A stretch of 64,000 nucleotides of DNA from Gibbula magus (GCA_936450465.1 OW388293.1:51326040-51390039), one strand, 5' to 3'; counted from the stretch's first letter, positions 21,276-34,600 are shown. Notes: generated from the letters alone by a model not told the origin. Made by a program: numbers and translations.

Positions 21276-21833
21276 CCAATTGGTTCATATGATACGAAGT
21301 GCGAGAGAAAGGTAGCTTATCGCAATATCTTCCCGTAATTAGAAGCTATCTGCCCATGTGGCGAGATGCGAGACAGATAAGCATAGGCTATCTGCCCATG
21401 TGGCGGGATGCGAGACAGATAAGCCTGTACGGGCCTATCTCACCCCGGGGCAGTGCAGACACTTAGGTGCTAATTAGCCGCCGGGCAGTGTAGCCATCGG
21501 AGCGAAGCAGGACAAAATTGGCCTTTTGTAAAGCTAATTATCGATGCGTTACGGGTCAACAATGCACACGCAAATTGGTGTGAATTTTGCTGGACGTTCT
21601 GACCAGACACTGAAGAAAGTTTTATTCTCATTGCGGGCTGCGAGGCATAAATACAGCCATTCTCATGCAGCGAGTCGCGGAAACAATCGACTCGGGACCC
21701 GGTATGGAGGCTAGCCCAGTACATAGACAGGCGTGAATTCTTCTAAGTAAGCGATCCGGGATCCGTACTGGAGTACCTACGAATCGCTTATAGCCCGCCC
21801 GGATTATTCCGTCGCCCGCATGTTAAGGGTTAT

Positions 21834-22377
21834 TGGTGTCTAGCGTTTTACTCATCTTCCCCATATCTACCTTCAGATCTCTAATTTCCGCGGTGATGTC
21901 TTTTCGCATGGATTTAAATGCTGAGAGTATTTCTTCACGGAATGAAACATCGTTATCAACGGGTCCGGGGTTAAGTTCAATATCACCCGACAGTATGAGG
22001 AGCGCACTTTGATAAACCAGAGTGAGAGTAGTGTTATCCTTTTCAATGTTAGATCCCAGATGTGAAATCCTCCATGTACATCCAATATGAGAATTAATCA
22101 CGCAATCCCGATAGAGCTGTGTGAGTGTACAGCCTACCATAACGACACAGAAGATCACAAACGTTACACTAACAATCCGGTAACTTGTGTCCATCCCGGG
22201 TGACCATCGGTTAGTCGGTGTGTAGTGGTCGCTGTCATGGCTGTCACAGCGGCGGGAACCAAGCTTGGGTCGGTGATAAAAAGTCCCAATTCTAGATCGC
22301 CAGAGGTCGATCGAAATGCCCATATTCTCAGATTCTGTCGTGTATTCAATTCCCTGTCCAAAGCATATGTTTAGCAA
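21834..22377 (-). pseudogene. LINE ORF1, 5' part with 2A-like motif
   Basis: About 181 residues up to the piggyBac junction. Residues 68-85 (IVSVTFVIFCVVMVGC) are hydrophobic and could be a signal or anchor, especially if translation starts at Met62. Residues 131-139 read GDIELNPGP, a canonical 2A ribosome-skipping motif, so the chain would part between Gly138 and Pro139. A coiled coil begins after it (EEILSAFKSMRKDITAEIRD). 2A-like motifs are known at the start of some APE-type LINE proteins. The frame is closed only by the inserted transposon. Confidence 0.75.
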
Positions 22378-22467
22378 ACGTTAAGGGTACTTGTTTGTGA
22401 ATTATCAACATGAAATGCTCAGACCGATGTTTAACACGACTGCTCTCTCAGGGGACATAACTCATCT
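22378..22467 (-). other. LINE 5' UTR
   Basis: Ninety bases between the ORF1 start and the target duplication. The position of the duplication suggests that the LINE is complete at its 5' end. Confidence 0.55.
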
Positions 22468-22479
22468 AAAGCTACTTTC
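22468..22479. repeat. Right target-site duplication of the LINE
   Basis: AAAGCTACTTTC, identical to 4621-4632. It lies about 100 bases upstream of the first MDN1 exon seen. Confidence 0.85.
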
Positions 22480-22578
22480 CTAAAAACTAATTGTCACCAA
22501 TCTGTTTAACCAATCAGATTCGAGCTTGACGGTTTCCCCGGGAGACCTGATTCTGGAAACCTAGTAGACACAGTCCAG

Positions 22579-22692
22579 AGTGAAACCAAACTGAGCTACA
22601 CGATGCAGGGGGTCGTCAACGAAGACTTCGCAGATACAGTGGTCGAGGTGGCGGGGATTCTTCTGCCTAAACTACAGCAAGACTCACAAACT
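22579..22692 (+). CDS. MDN1: MDN1 exon a (end of N-terminal domain)
   Basis: ETKLSYTMQGVVNEDFADTV then VEVAGILLPKLQQ aligns with the segment before AAA1 in animal midasins. The donor is ACT|GTAAGG. The acceptor is uncertain: CAG at 22576-22578 is used here, but TAG at 22562-22564 is also possible. Confidence 0.6.
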
Positions 22693-25600
22693 GTAAGGAA
22701 AGATTATGCCAAATTAACTTCTTGCATAAAATATTTCTCATTTGAGAATAACAACTTAGAAAGTGTAGCCACAGGCAAGGAGTGCAACGAGTAGAGAAAA
22801 GGATTCCAATTACTTGAATGATTTTACTTTATCTGACTATCTGAGTGAACGTGTGAATACCACCAGACTTCTGTCTTCATTTGGACGCTAATGACTAGAA
22901 AGGACCCTAATACTGCCCTCAGTGCTCCAGTCTGATTGAAATTGACCTTATTCTGAGGTATTAAACTTGCAGAATAGTGCATCTACCGGGATACAAATTC
23001 ATATTGTTAGGATGTCTCCTCGCAAAACCGTCTGATAACAGCCCATAGACTCCTATGTCTGACACAATTCAGCTAACCAATCCAAGTTAGAGGCAGAAAT
23101 CCAAACAGCTATCCTTTCGTCTGTTCCGAATTCTTTCCAAACGGCGACTGTTTAAAGGGACACTGCGTCGAGGATAAATATGAGTGTCTGGTAAAGACGA
23201 GGTAACGAGTCACAGACCCCCAATTTCAGACATTTGAAATAATTAGTAATAAAACTACTGCATGTAGACAGTGAAGCGAAGCATAACTCGTTAGCAGACA
23301 AGTTAACCAGCATAAACAGATAAAAGTGATCTCATTTATATCCTTGACACAGTGTCCCTTTAAAAACTGATGTGATTGGTCAGCTTATATATACAGTGTG
23401 TTCTCAGACCGTGTGGCAAGGAATCTACAGAACCTGTTTGTATCCCGCTAGATGCATTATTTTGCCTATTTTATTCCTCGGAACAATGTAGATTTTTAAT
23501 CAGACTGCTGACTGCTCTCAATTTGCTATAAATTCTAATTCAATTCTTTCACTAAATGAAACAAATATCCAGAATATGTAAGACTTGAATGACAGAAAAA
23601 CACAGAAGCACCATTATCATTTTACAATATTTATATTTGAGTGTTGCCAACCCACAGCCTGTGGACCAACAGCACTGATACAGTGTGTGATGTTCGTGTT
23701 AGGAAGTACATGAGCAAGCTTTGATCGCTCCAAATCATTGGTACACAGTTAAGACTACTAGTGGAATGGTAGTGTTAAGAAAAGACATTTGATTTGAAAT
23801 ATGAAGTGAATCTTTGATAAATTAATGTCTGCTGATGATGCTCCCAAGGAAACGTGAGATTCCTAATTATGATCTGAGTTTGTTGACAATATTACTTTAA
23901 GTGTAAACTTACATATTGACACATATCCCCATTGTTCAATTTGACATTGGATATTCAAATCCCTTTTTCTCACAGAACACACCAGTAGAATTGGTCCCAG
24001 TCCCGTCCATGATGAACAACCTCCGCAGTCTGGCGCTAGCGGTGGTCTCGGGGGCACCAGTGCTGCTTCAAGGTCCTGTCGGATCAGGGAAGACAACTCT
24101 TGTTGAACACCTCGCTTCGCTCACCGGTCGACACAGCACATCTAAACTGCTGAAGATTCAGCTTGGAGATCAAACTGATAGCAAGGTGAAGATCAAATAG
24201 TAATAGGTACATTCATTGCGTTGTTGGGGTCACATGCCAAATGTTATAAATGGTGTTATTTTATCGAGAAGTACTGACTGTTACCCAGAGTTGCCATATG
24301 GATGAAAATCAACTCTGTATACCTACAATATAACGGTAAGAGTATTGATTTCTGATCGAAAACCGGACAATGCACCACGTCAATTAGTCAACTTTAATTT
24401 TGGAAACTTATTTACAACAGACAAAAAACCAACACAATTGATGCATCTTTAAGATAATTTGCATAGGTGAAGGTGTATTTCTCAATGCCTAAGTTAGTGT
24501 GAAATAATTGGTTAGGGCAAGATAGTGCAGAGGTTAGCAAGTTCGGATTCACAACGAGGGAATACAATAATTTTTTGAACTCACAAAAAAATGAGAAAAC
24601 AAATTTTCTAGGATAATTTTTATTGTGGAGATAAACGTTTTGAAGTTTATGTTTATGGGTACTCCTTCATCAAGTCTCACATTCCACCTGACGAACGAGT
24701 AATCATATATACTGTGAAACATTGTTTTTGTTCAACCGGAAAATCTTGTTTCCATATGTATTCCACTTCTATATGCCCCTCAAAGACTCAAAAAAGATGT
24801 TAATCCTAAAAACCTTTTTATTATGGTACAGTTTGGAATACTTGAGATTTGAATAATGGTTCTGCCTATTCCGAATGAACAGCTTACATTACATTGTTCC
24901 CATCAGGCACTGCTGGGTACGTACCGATGTACGGAGGTACCGGGGGAGTTTGTATGGCAGCCTGGGATCCTGACACGAGCCGTCACTGAGGGCTTATGGG
25001 TACTTCTTGAGGACATTGACTTTGCTCCGATGGACGTAGTGTCGATACTGCTCCCCCTGCTGGAGACCGGGTCGCTCACCGTACCTGGACACGGAGACAA
25101 CGTCAGAGCCAACCCCAGCTTCAGGCTCTTCGCTACTCAGAGGTGAGACACGTAACAGATATCGTTTAGCAATCACAGACAAATTCGAGAAATACATGCA
25201 TGGTATTGGGCTTAGGTAAGGATGTTATATTTGGAACCAGACACTCTGCATTATAGTCTTGACCTTATCAGTGCTAGATCATTGCAATATTTGAATCCAC
25301 ACCCTCTGTGGCTGAGTGGTTATCAATAAGTGCCAGACTGTGAGTGCGAGGGTTCAAATTCTTTTGGTTCAAATGGATTTGTCCCAAAAAGTTATAATAA
25401 CGTGTACTATTGCAGATTGTGTGATCAAAGATAATGACGACAGTGTAATAATTCTACAACCAAACAAGTAAATATCTACTTGTGATCGTCATTTCTTAGA
25501 CACAATCGTTGAGCACTTTGTTATACTGACAAACTTCTTTATTTCTGATACAAGTATTGTAAAATGTGATGGACAATTAAAACATGTAAACCATTAAGAC

Positions 25601-28600
25601 GAATCCTATCCCTCTACTCTCAGACTTGTTGGAGGTATGGGAGGCTGGCACAGACAGAGAAGCGGCAGTTCGCTGCTCCTAGAGAAGATGTGGACAAGGA
25701 TCAACGTGGAGCCTCTCTCTCGCCAGGAGCTGCAACAGGTCGGCTAACGGTTCATGTCATTGAGATAACAAAAACGTTTCTTTATTAAAGTGAAAATATG
25801 GAAAATTAAATTGAAACTTGATACTCTAACCTTTTATGTTGAATTGGATCAAAGAGCTTCAAGAGGTCAGCTAATGATTCATCTCATTGAGATATGAAAA
25901 AGTAAATTGATTCTTAAAAAAAAATTAAAACATGGAAATTTAATCATGATCCTCTAACCTTTTACATCAACGTGAACTTCTTGAAAATAGCTGCAACAGG
26001 TCTGCAGCTGCTGAAACTTTGTGAAAGTTAAAAATATGAAGAATTTTATTAAGGCTTTATTGCTGACCCCTATGCCCCCTATGACCCCCTTCCAATCACA
26101 GTGGTGTCCATAATGCTAAAATCTATTGATAATTTTTACCCCTTGAGCATGAAAAATGGTCTCGATATTAAAATTGATAATATTTCATTTATCTGCTTCA
26201 CGTAACAAATTATAATTTTGGGAGGTAACATTATTTTCAAGCTTGCATGTACACATGATGGTGGATCAGTTCAATGTAAAAGTTTTCAAATTAATAAAAC
26301 TTCAATGTTAAATTGCAGGTGATAGTGAACCGATTCCCTAAGTTATCGACTGTTGTTGAGAAACTTCTGGACATCTATCTGATGTTGTCCGCTAGCAAAC
26401 ATGAAACTGAGGCTCTAGACTTGCAATCAGACACTGTTGGAAGATTCCACTCATTGGCTGGGAGATTGGTGTCCACCAGGTAGGGTTGATTTGATCATAT
26501 GGCATGTGATTGAAGCATGTACCGTAGCTGGCCCTCTCAGACAATCAGCTGAACTTGTTTTTGGATGTACCACTTTCTGTTGAAATCATTAAAACCATGC
26601 TGGTAAGCTATTTTACAGGAATTACAAGTAGTTTACGAAAGGAATAATCCTGATCGGGAACCTGCTGAAGATAAGAAATATTCCAGATTTGTTATGACCA
26701 GATTGAATTAGTTCTAATCAAATGATTGTTTATATTAAGCTTAAACATATATAGCGAGATGTTAGCGTTCCTTGTCTCTCAGATGAGCTTTTGTATTATT
26801 GGCGTCAACCAAGGATATATAGTTAAAGATGAATTCAAAAGCGGGCCATGTGAGTTAAGGGTTAATTCTTTCCAGATACCCCGTGACTTGATTAACCCTT
26901 ACGTTGCGTATATATATTTTACCATTTTTAGCCCCTGTGGCGGAATTTACAGGCTCGCAGCTCGCAGCAGTAGTTTGAGCTTAGGCACTAACGAGCTCTG
27001 CTGGCGGAATTTCCAGGCGGCGATTCCGGTACCGTTTTTACGAAATATACCGCATCTACATGGCGAATAAGGACTATATACGGGCGTTCTATACAAATTC
27101 AAGTAGCGACACCCGTACACAAATGGCTAATTCACACCCGAAACTTTGAATGAATTTTCTATGATTTTTCGTTTTTATTCTATTACTTTCGAAAGATTGT
27201 CTTTAATTCGGGCCTCGTAACATCATAAATACCAAACGAAAAAAAATCCATTCATATACAGAATTGAAGACAAGATGTCTAGCTTCACAATGATATAAAA
27301 ATTATTAGAATGCGACCTTTGGTTATAATTCTATAGCTATGTAAAGTTTGTCTTTATTTCCACCTATAAAATCGTCAATACTTACAACACGTATGCGGCA
27401 TTGCAAACGGTCGTTCATCGCACTTTTCCAAGAAATCATAATCTCGAACCAGTTGACAAATAAGCACATGTCAACCCAAATATGGTTATGTTGTTTGACT
27501 TTTCAAATAAACGCTAACCTCGAACCATAACTGATGAAAATATGTTGATTAGTTTGTGTGCCGTTTGGTTTCACATGCCTCTCAGAAAGGTAAAATTGTA
27601 TCTTTATTTCTGTGAATAAATCTGCGCATTTTATATAGAATAAAAGATTATTCTTTTCGGTTTATTGTGATATAAAAATTATGAAAATGCATTCAGTATT
27701 TTAGCCGTGATAAATGTTTTAGAAGTTGTGAAAATCGCTGATTGTTTCAAAATTTATGAAGTGTAAACATGACCTTTTTCACGGCGCTTGCTGTGTCTTT
27801 ATTATTTTTTTGAGATTTTCTAATTTTATATGGGAATGTAGTCCATTGTTTCCCCTTTATTTTGCCGTATTTTTTTTTGAAAACAAACAATTCGCTCTCA
27901 TGATATGAAGTGCGGGAGTAAGGCGAGTTAGCGATTTTTTTCCCCGTCTCGCGAGATGCGAGGCAGATAGCAGTCTCGGGCGAGGCAAACCCGAGGCAAT
28001 ACAAACACGTGGGTGAAAATAGCCTCAAGCGAATTAATGCTTCGGGGGCTAAGCCCGACAAAATTGGCCTTTTGTAAAGCTAATTATCAATGCGTTACGG
28101 GTCAACAATGCACACGCAATTTGGTGTGAATTTTACTTGATATTTCGACCGGACATTCACACAGACTCGTTATCGTGGCTATCTGCGAGATGTATGTAAA
28201 CAAGTTTTCATGTGGCGATATACGGACACACTTCGTCTCGCATTTCGCCTGGGGGGCAAATATAATTATTACTGACCCGGTAAATGCACTAAGTCCAACG
28301 TACGGATCTCGCCAAGGGTTCTAACATTTTTCTCTATGAGCCTCCCGGATAATTCCGTCGCCCGCATGTTAAGGGTTAAGTTTTGAATGCAGTTTACAAC
28401 CAGATTAATTCAGTAAATGATTCCAGAGACCTGATGACATGGGTAAGCCGAGTCAGCCAGGACTTCGACGTGTCCTCGACGGACTCCGGTCCACGCGTGT
28501 TCCAGGAAGCTCTTGACTGTTTCGTATCCTCTCTTCCCAAACAAAGCAAACGTCTTCCTCTGGCTGAAGCTATCGGCTCCAAACTCAATGTCTCCAAGGT

Positions 28601-31600
28601 CAAGGTAAGTAGTAGGTCATCCTGCTCCATCAGGGTATTGCATCAACAATCCTTTACTTTGAGAGCCGCCATCTTGAATTGATACACCTCTTCGTGTTTT
28701 ATGTTGGTGACAAAAAACCCATATAGTATGGGTGTAAGGTACAAGCTACTCAAAACATAATATTGACACTAGTTCTTCTATTGTATCAGGCGGAGTTCTA
28801 CACGCTGAAGTATAAGCCCACCCTTGAGATGAGTGACTCGTCCTTCACTGCCGGCAGGGTTGTGTTGCCACGGAAAAAAGCAGAACGTGTTGACATGTCA
28901 AGGTATTGTCATGATGCATCTTTCTACTAATTAATATGAATTGACACTTTAGCTGCAAAAAAACAATTTACAGGAATCTGAGATAACAAGGGGAATAATC
29001 TGTGGCTAAAGATAGACTAAACCAGTTTATCTTGTCAACCGATGGCCAATCCGCCAGCCCCCAGGCACCAAACCCCCATCAACACCCTAACAGCTTTTTA
29101 AACTCTTGAACACTTGATGTCTCATGAACCGAAAATTTTTGTGCTTAGATGACATTAGTCTCTTACAACTGACATCTGACATGAGTGGCATTCTATAGTT
29201 GTACAGCTCTTTGTACTTTTACATGATGCAGTTATGTAGAGTTGGAGAAGTGACCAAATCTATGTCTTATTTCATCCTTCTTCAACAATAGGGATTAAGG
29301 ACCAATGTCATGTAAGTGGCAAGCACTACCCTTTTGCTTGGTTAACTACTTGTATGTTTTTCGTAATTCCACTCAGGAATTCTTGGAATTGAATCAGAAA
29401 AAGGGTTAATCTGTTCATTTTTAAAGAGCCGATAAACAACTCGACTAGTTTAGATAAATTAGAATGTATATATTGGCACTATTATTAATTTCCGTCTTTC
29501 TATCTCAAGATTGAGCCAGCCAACGTTTGCTTACACGCGACAGTCTGTTGCCCTACTGGAGAAAGTAGGAGTTTGTGTGAGTCGAGGGGAGCCTGTTCTA
29601 CTGGTAGGCGAAACAGGGACAGGGAAAACATCGTCTGTACAGTTCCTAGCTCATCAGTTAGGTAGGTTGGTTTTGTTGAAGAGTTATCTGAATGAGCATA
29701 ATGAGATTAATTGTAGTACATTTTGAATATCTTGTATGTTGTTAACTCTATCTGCTATGTGTCAATATAGTCTGGCTTGTAAAACTTGATGTTAATCAAG
29801 AGCTGCAGATTGTTTTAAATTTCATGATATATATTGTTAAAAACATGAATTGAAGACATTGTAAATGCAAAATTTAAAAATATGCCATATAGATTGTAAC
29901 ATGAATATATGTTGATGTAATTTCTTGGTCAACTCTTATTTTTAAATTCTCCAGATTGGATACATAAAGTTGCCTCAAATTTGAATTACAACTTTTTGTA
30001 TTGTAGGTCACAAGCTTCATGTGATAAATTTGAACCAACAAAGTGACAGCACAGATCTTCTCGGAGGGTAGGTTTAGCCGTGATCTATATTTTGAAAATT
30101 TTGTCTGTTTAAACATATGGTTAGTCTTTTGAGATTCTATTTTATGTTTTTGTTTCAGATTCAAACCAGTTGACCTAAAGTTTGTCATCATGCCGTTCAG
30201 AGAAGATTTTGAGATTCTTTTCTTGAAGACGTTTTCTCGGAAACAAAATGCCAAATTTCTTTGTCATATACAGGTAGGTGTGAAAGTAAATAATTTTTTA
30301 AAGTGAAAGTAAATAACATGTACTCTCATGAGTTATAAAATAAATATGCATCACTAATTAAATAATTTGATTAAAATTTAAACCTTTTATTCCAGGAATG
30401 TTTTGCACGCCGAAGATGGGCCGATTTGTTGACACTCATGGAACACACCCAGAAGTCTGCAGTTAAAAAGTTTCAAAACGGTAAGAGATTCTGAGTATTT
30501 ATGTAGTTAGCTAGCTCATTGTAGGGAACCAGCAGCAGGAACCCACAGCATTAATCTCAACACCTGCCGGATCAAGGGATTCCAACCAGACCAACGCTTT
30601 TCCCTGGTGTCTGGGATGGGCTGGAATCAAGGAACCAGCCAAACCCCCTGAACCTCCCCCTTCCTCTGGGTCCATAACTGGTTATCAAACAGCGTATGAA
30701 AGCGTGAAAGGTTGCCAGACACTCCACACTCACTCCCAGTGCGGACCCTCCACCCAAAATTAAAAAAATTGTTGCATGGGCTGGTATGAGGACCCCAAAA
30801 GTGGACCCCCCACTTTTACATCGGTGAACCCCCTCTTTCAAACTGGCCGAAACAATTGCCATGGCCCACTTCCACAGATTAAGGTGATCGTAATTCAATG
30901 TCATATCTATGCGAAGGGTGTCTTTAACACTTAGGTGCCTTGTGAAATTTGATATACTGATATCCAAACAGGTGGTTGGATCTTGTAATAAATGTGACGA
31001 TAATAATATTTTGTAGGATCGGAGGAACACAGCTCATGGTCAGCAATAGGGAAACGTCTTCATCAGCTGCAGATGCAGGTCAAACAGATAGAGAACGCTC
31101 TCGCTTTCTCTTTTATTGAGGTACATTGCTTTATAATGATAATTGAAATAGGTAAAATGTGTTGCTCTATTTAGGACTGTATTAGGTTTTAAAAAGGGCA
31201 AGCTCATATTTGAACCCTGAACACCAAAACTGAACCATTCTGAGTTTGAAATTTACAGGAATCATAACCTGTTAACAAAAGGAATAATCTGGACATGATG
31301 AAAAATTACACAAATCATCAACACAAGTGACAATGTTTTCAAAAATGGTCCTCTAATTTATGTAACAATTTATTAAACACAATTCATTAATGGCCAATTT
31401 AGAGGAATCAAAACCTGTTGACAAAGGAAATAACCTAAAGATAATCTGACACAATGTATATCTCCACAACAAAGAAGTTGTTATCCAAAAAATCCTGTGT
31501 TGTAATGAATTCCACTTTTAAATGCCCTTCAAATACTTAATTATGGGGCCAATCTGGGTTAAACTTTGCAAAGTGGCCAGTCTGAATATATCTAAGGTAT

Positions 31601-34600
31601 CATCCTCTACCTAGGGCACCCTGGTGAAGGCTCTCAAGTCTGGAGACTGGGTTCTCCTGGACGAGATCAACCTGGCTGCAGCCGAGACTCTGGAGTGTCT
31701 CAGTGGCCTCCTGGAGAGCAGCACGGGGTCCGTTGTGCTGACCGAGAGGGGGTATGTCTCTACAATTATCTTTCACTTAATTCATTAAAGGATTTCTTCC
31801 TACCTTTACAGATCTCTTTACGTCACCCTTAATAAATTAAAACTCATCTTGACAAGAGGTGGAATGGTACCTCATGAAATGTCTTGAAAACATTTTGCAA
31901 AATAAATGTGTTATCATTATAGATTGGGGTACATCAGAATTTATTGGTCCCTTGATAGACTTGTCTGATGAAGCTTTACACAAGGCTTTCTGCCTTATTT
32001 TAAAGTGACAACTTATATTGTTATAGTTTTGATAGATAAACGTCTTTGAAATGTCATGTCAGCATATGTGTACATTATCTTGTAGTGACATTGAGCCAAT
32101 TGTCCGCCACCCTGAGTTCCGCCTGTTTGCCTGCATGAACCCCGCCACTGATGTGGGCAAGAAGGACCTCACTCCTGGTATCAGAAACAGGTGAACAGCC
32201 ATATCTTCAAATTTTTAATGACTTTTAACTGTTTATAACTGTTTAAGTTCAAAATTTGGTCACCATTTCCTGAGCAATACACATTTTATAGATTAACACC
32301 AGAGCAGGTTCCCTCTTTGACTATCAAACCAGAATTATTTATAATCATTATTAATATGATCTTATACAGAAGTTTTTTCCAGGTTGTAAAGTATTCTAAA
32401 ATGTTCAATATGGATTTCTCCACTTGATTTTCAATTTGAAAAATGAGTTTCAATAAATAGTCTACAAAGGCATATATTATATGCAGATTCACGGAGCTGT
32501 ATGTGGACGAGCTTGAGGAGCCCGCTGACCTGAAGATCCTCGTCAATGACTACCTGAAGGGATTGTCTCTCACACCTGGCCAGGTAGATGGCATCGTTAG
32601 GTTCTACCTGACCGTCCGCACCGAGGCGGTCAAACATCTCACTGATGGGACTGGCCACAAGCCTCACTTCAGGTATCCAACTTTGTGAGGAATATACCCA
32701 TTTCATGCACGAGTGTGGTAAATATATATAGTATGACATGGACACAGATTTAAAACGCAACATCATAGACGCGATATCATATCATTATCACGTCACCATG
32801 ACAAAGTGATATGTTGCCGGGGTATGAACAATATTTACTCCGATAAGATTGCCTTGTAAGTACTATATGATATAATGTAAAGAATGTTTATATACCGGTA
32901 CTTTTATTTCCAGCTTGAGAACTTTGTGCCGAGCTTTAAAGTTTTCCTCCTCTAACCCATGTGGTCTTGTGGCAAGATCTCTGTACGAGGTGAGTAACCA
33001 TGGAAACACCACATCAAACCTCAATATCCTGGAGATTAATCACAGAAGAACTGAGTTATTTTTCACAGGCCTTTCTTCTAACTTAGGGTTCCTAGTTGTA
33101 CCACTGGATATAAACACGTTTAAACTCATCTGATAAAAACCAATGTTTGATGAAAAGGAATGTAAAACAAGAGGAGTCAGAGGTCACGTGACAATGCTTT
33201 AATACAGAAAAAGTTGTGATGTACTTCAGATTGATTAAAAAACATATATACAGAAACAGAATATATACCTGTTGTTGCACAAACTTTTAAAATTTTAAGA
33301 TTCTCATATATTAAAAGTTACTTCTATGTTCTGCTTTGATCTAGCATTATGAAAAAAAATATATTTTGAAAATTTACACCAAAGAGTTAAACTGTTTTTA
33401 CCTTTTATCTGTCAATTCAAAAATATTCCTTGGTTAGTCTACCTTTAGCTAGTGGTCACCTGTTTATACCCGTTGTTGAAGACGCTTTCAGTAAATTTGC
33501 CATTTAGAATGGTTTAGCACTAAGTAATTAGTCTTAGGACTAAATCCCACCCCCTTTCTACTCCTAGGGTTTCTGTCTGAGTTTCCTGACACAACTGGAC
33601 CGCCCGTCCCACCCCATAGTAGCGAAGCTGGTCTGTCAGCATGTGGTTGGAAAGGTCAATATCAAGGCAATCCTCTCCCAGAAACTGCCCCAGCCTGTGG
33701 GCGGGAGACACCTCAATTTTGAGGGTTACTGGATCTCGCAGGGAACGTTGGAAGCACATGTGCCTGAAAACTATATCCTGACTCCGTCGGTCAGAGAGAA
33801 TCTCCGCGATCTGGCTAGGATCATCTCTGCAGGGTGAGTGGTTTAGAGATAAGTTTGTAGTGGCTTAATGTGGAAAAGTGATGAAAATAATTTTTACTCA
33901 ATTTCCTAAGAAAAAGCACACTTGAAAAGTTTTGTTTGTGCAAGTGCACTTGATAACGCTGTGCAGCATCAGCTGATTTTGCTGAACGTCAAGCAAGAAA
34001 GTAAGAACTCGATCTTTAAACGCTTTTTCATTCGTAGTTCTGTAAAAGTATTTTGACTAAGTAGCTAATTTTTGTCAAAATTTCTATGTACCGTATATTA
34101 CTGTGTATAAGACGACTTTTTTATACCAGAAAATAGGGGGTCAAAGAAGGGGGTCGTCTTATACACAAGGGCTATGTTTCAGAAGAAGAAATTTTGAAGC
34201 TTCATTGACGAACTCACGATGTTGAAACCGGAAACAGCAATACAGAATATTGATCGATGTCATCTCATGCTAACAAAATGGAAATAAATATACTTTTATA
34301 ATTATTATGTATTATTATGTTTTGTTATTACTATATGGAGTTAAATACATAAAATATATTTGATAATTCATTTAAAAATAATAGGTTGACGGACCAAAAG
34401 TGGTACCAGCAGTCAAGCAAACAATCGATAAATTCAGTGACGTGGACCAATGAAATTCTACAACTTATCCATTCATTCATGACATGGACCAATGAAATTC
34501 TACAACTAACCTATTCATTCATAAAACTTGACAAGATTATCTCGAAAAACACGTGTCATTGACGTAATGTTAATTCCAATCAGGGCAGTTATTCATTAAC

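Larger units (their letters stand above)
15681..21829 (-). mobile_element. piggyBac-type transposon copy 1, complete
   Basis: The 6,149-bp element begins CCCTTACGTTGCG and ends CGCATGTTAAGGG, imperfect inverted ends with the CCC start typical of piggyBac, at a TTAA site. It carries one intact transposase on the minus strand and long repeat-rich flanks. It is inserted in LINE ORF1. The joined LINE sequence without it and one TTAA reads LDT-IN-CELTDL in frame, which proves the insertion. It is nearly identical to the inverted copy at 39560-45679, so both are recent. Confidence 0.9.
4633..22467 (-). mobile_element. APE-type non-LTR retrotransposon (LINE), full length, split by two later insertions
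   Basis: The LINE reads on the minus strand: a short 5' UTR (22378-22467), ORF1, an APE endonuclease, a reverse transcriptase, and a 3' UTR ending in AATAAA and (ATTG)n at 4633-4655. A 12-bp target duplication flanks the whole. Subtracting the DIRS (4736-11526) and piggyBac (15681-21829 plus one TTAA) leaves about 4.9 kb, a full-length size for CR1/L2-like LINEs. Copy defects are a frameshift in ORF1 near 15589, an in-frame TAA at 14259 and a frameshift near 12720-12745, so this copy is not autonomous. The clade assignment (CR1/L2/Jockey group) rests on domain order and tail type only. Confidence 0.8.

Noticed and set aside
22378..22400. TTAAGGG near 22382 as another piggyBac end
   Set aside because: Only a few bases match, there is no partner end and no TTAA pair. 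It is LINE 5' UTR.
22693..22794. Continuation of the frame through 22794 as a short complete protein
   Set aside because: A consensus donor (GTAAGG) lies at 22693 and the next exon joins in phase with good midasin alignment, so the extra codons are intron.
30572..31030. 152-residue minus-strand frame
   Set aside because: It lies over MDN1 intron and exon l on the other strand and over a decayed C-rich MITE. No domain is seen.
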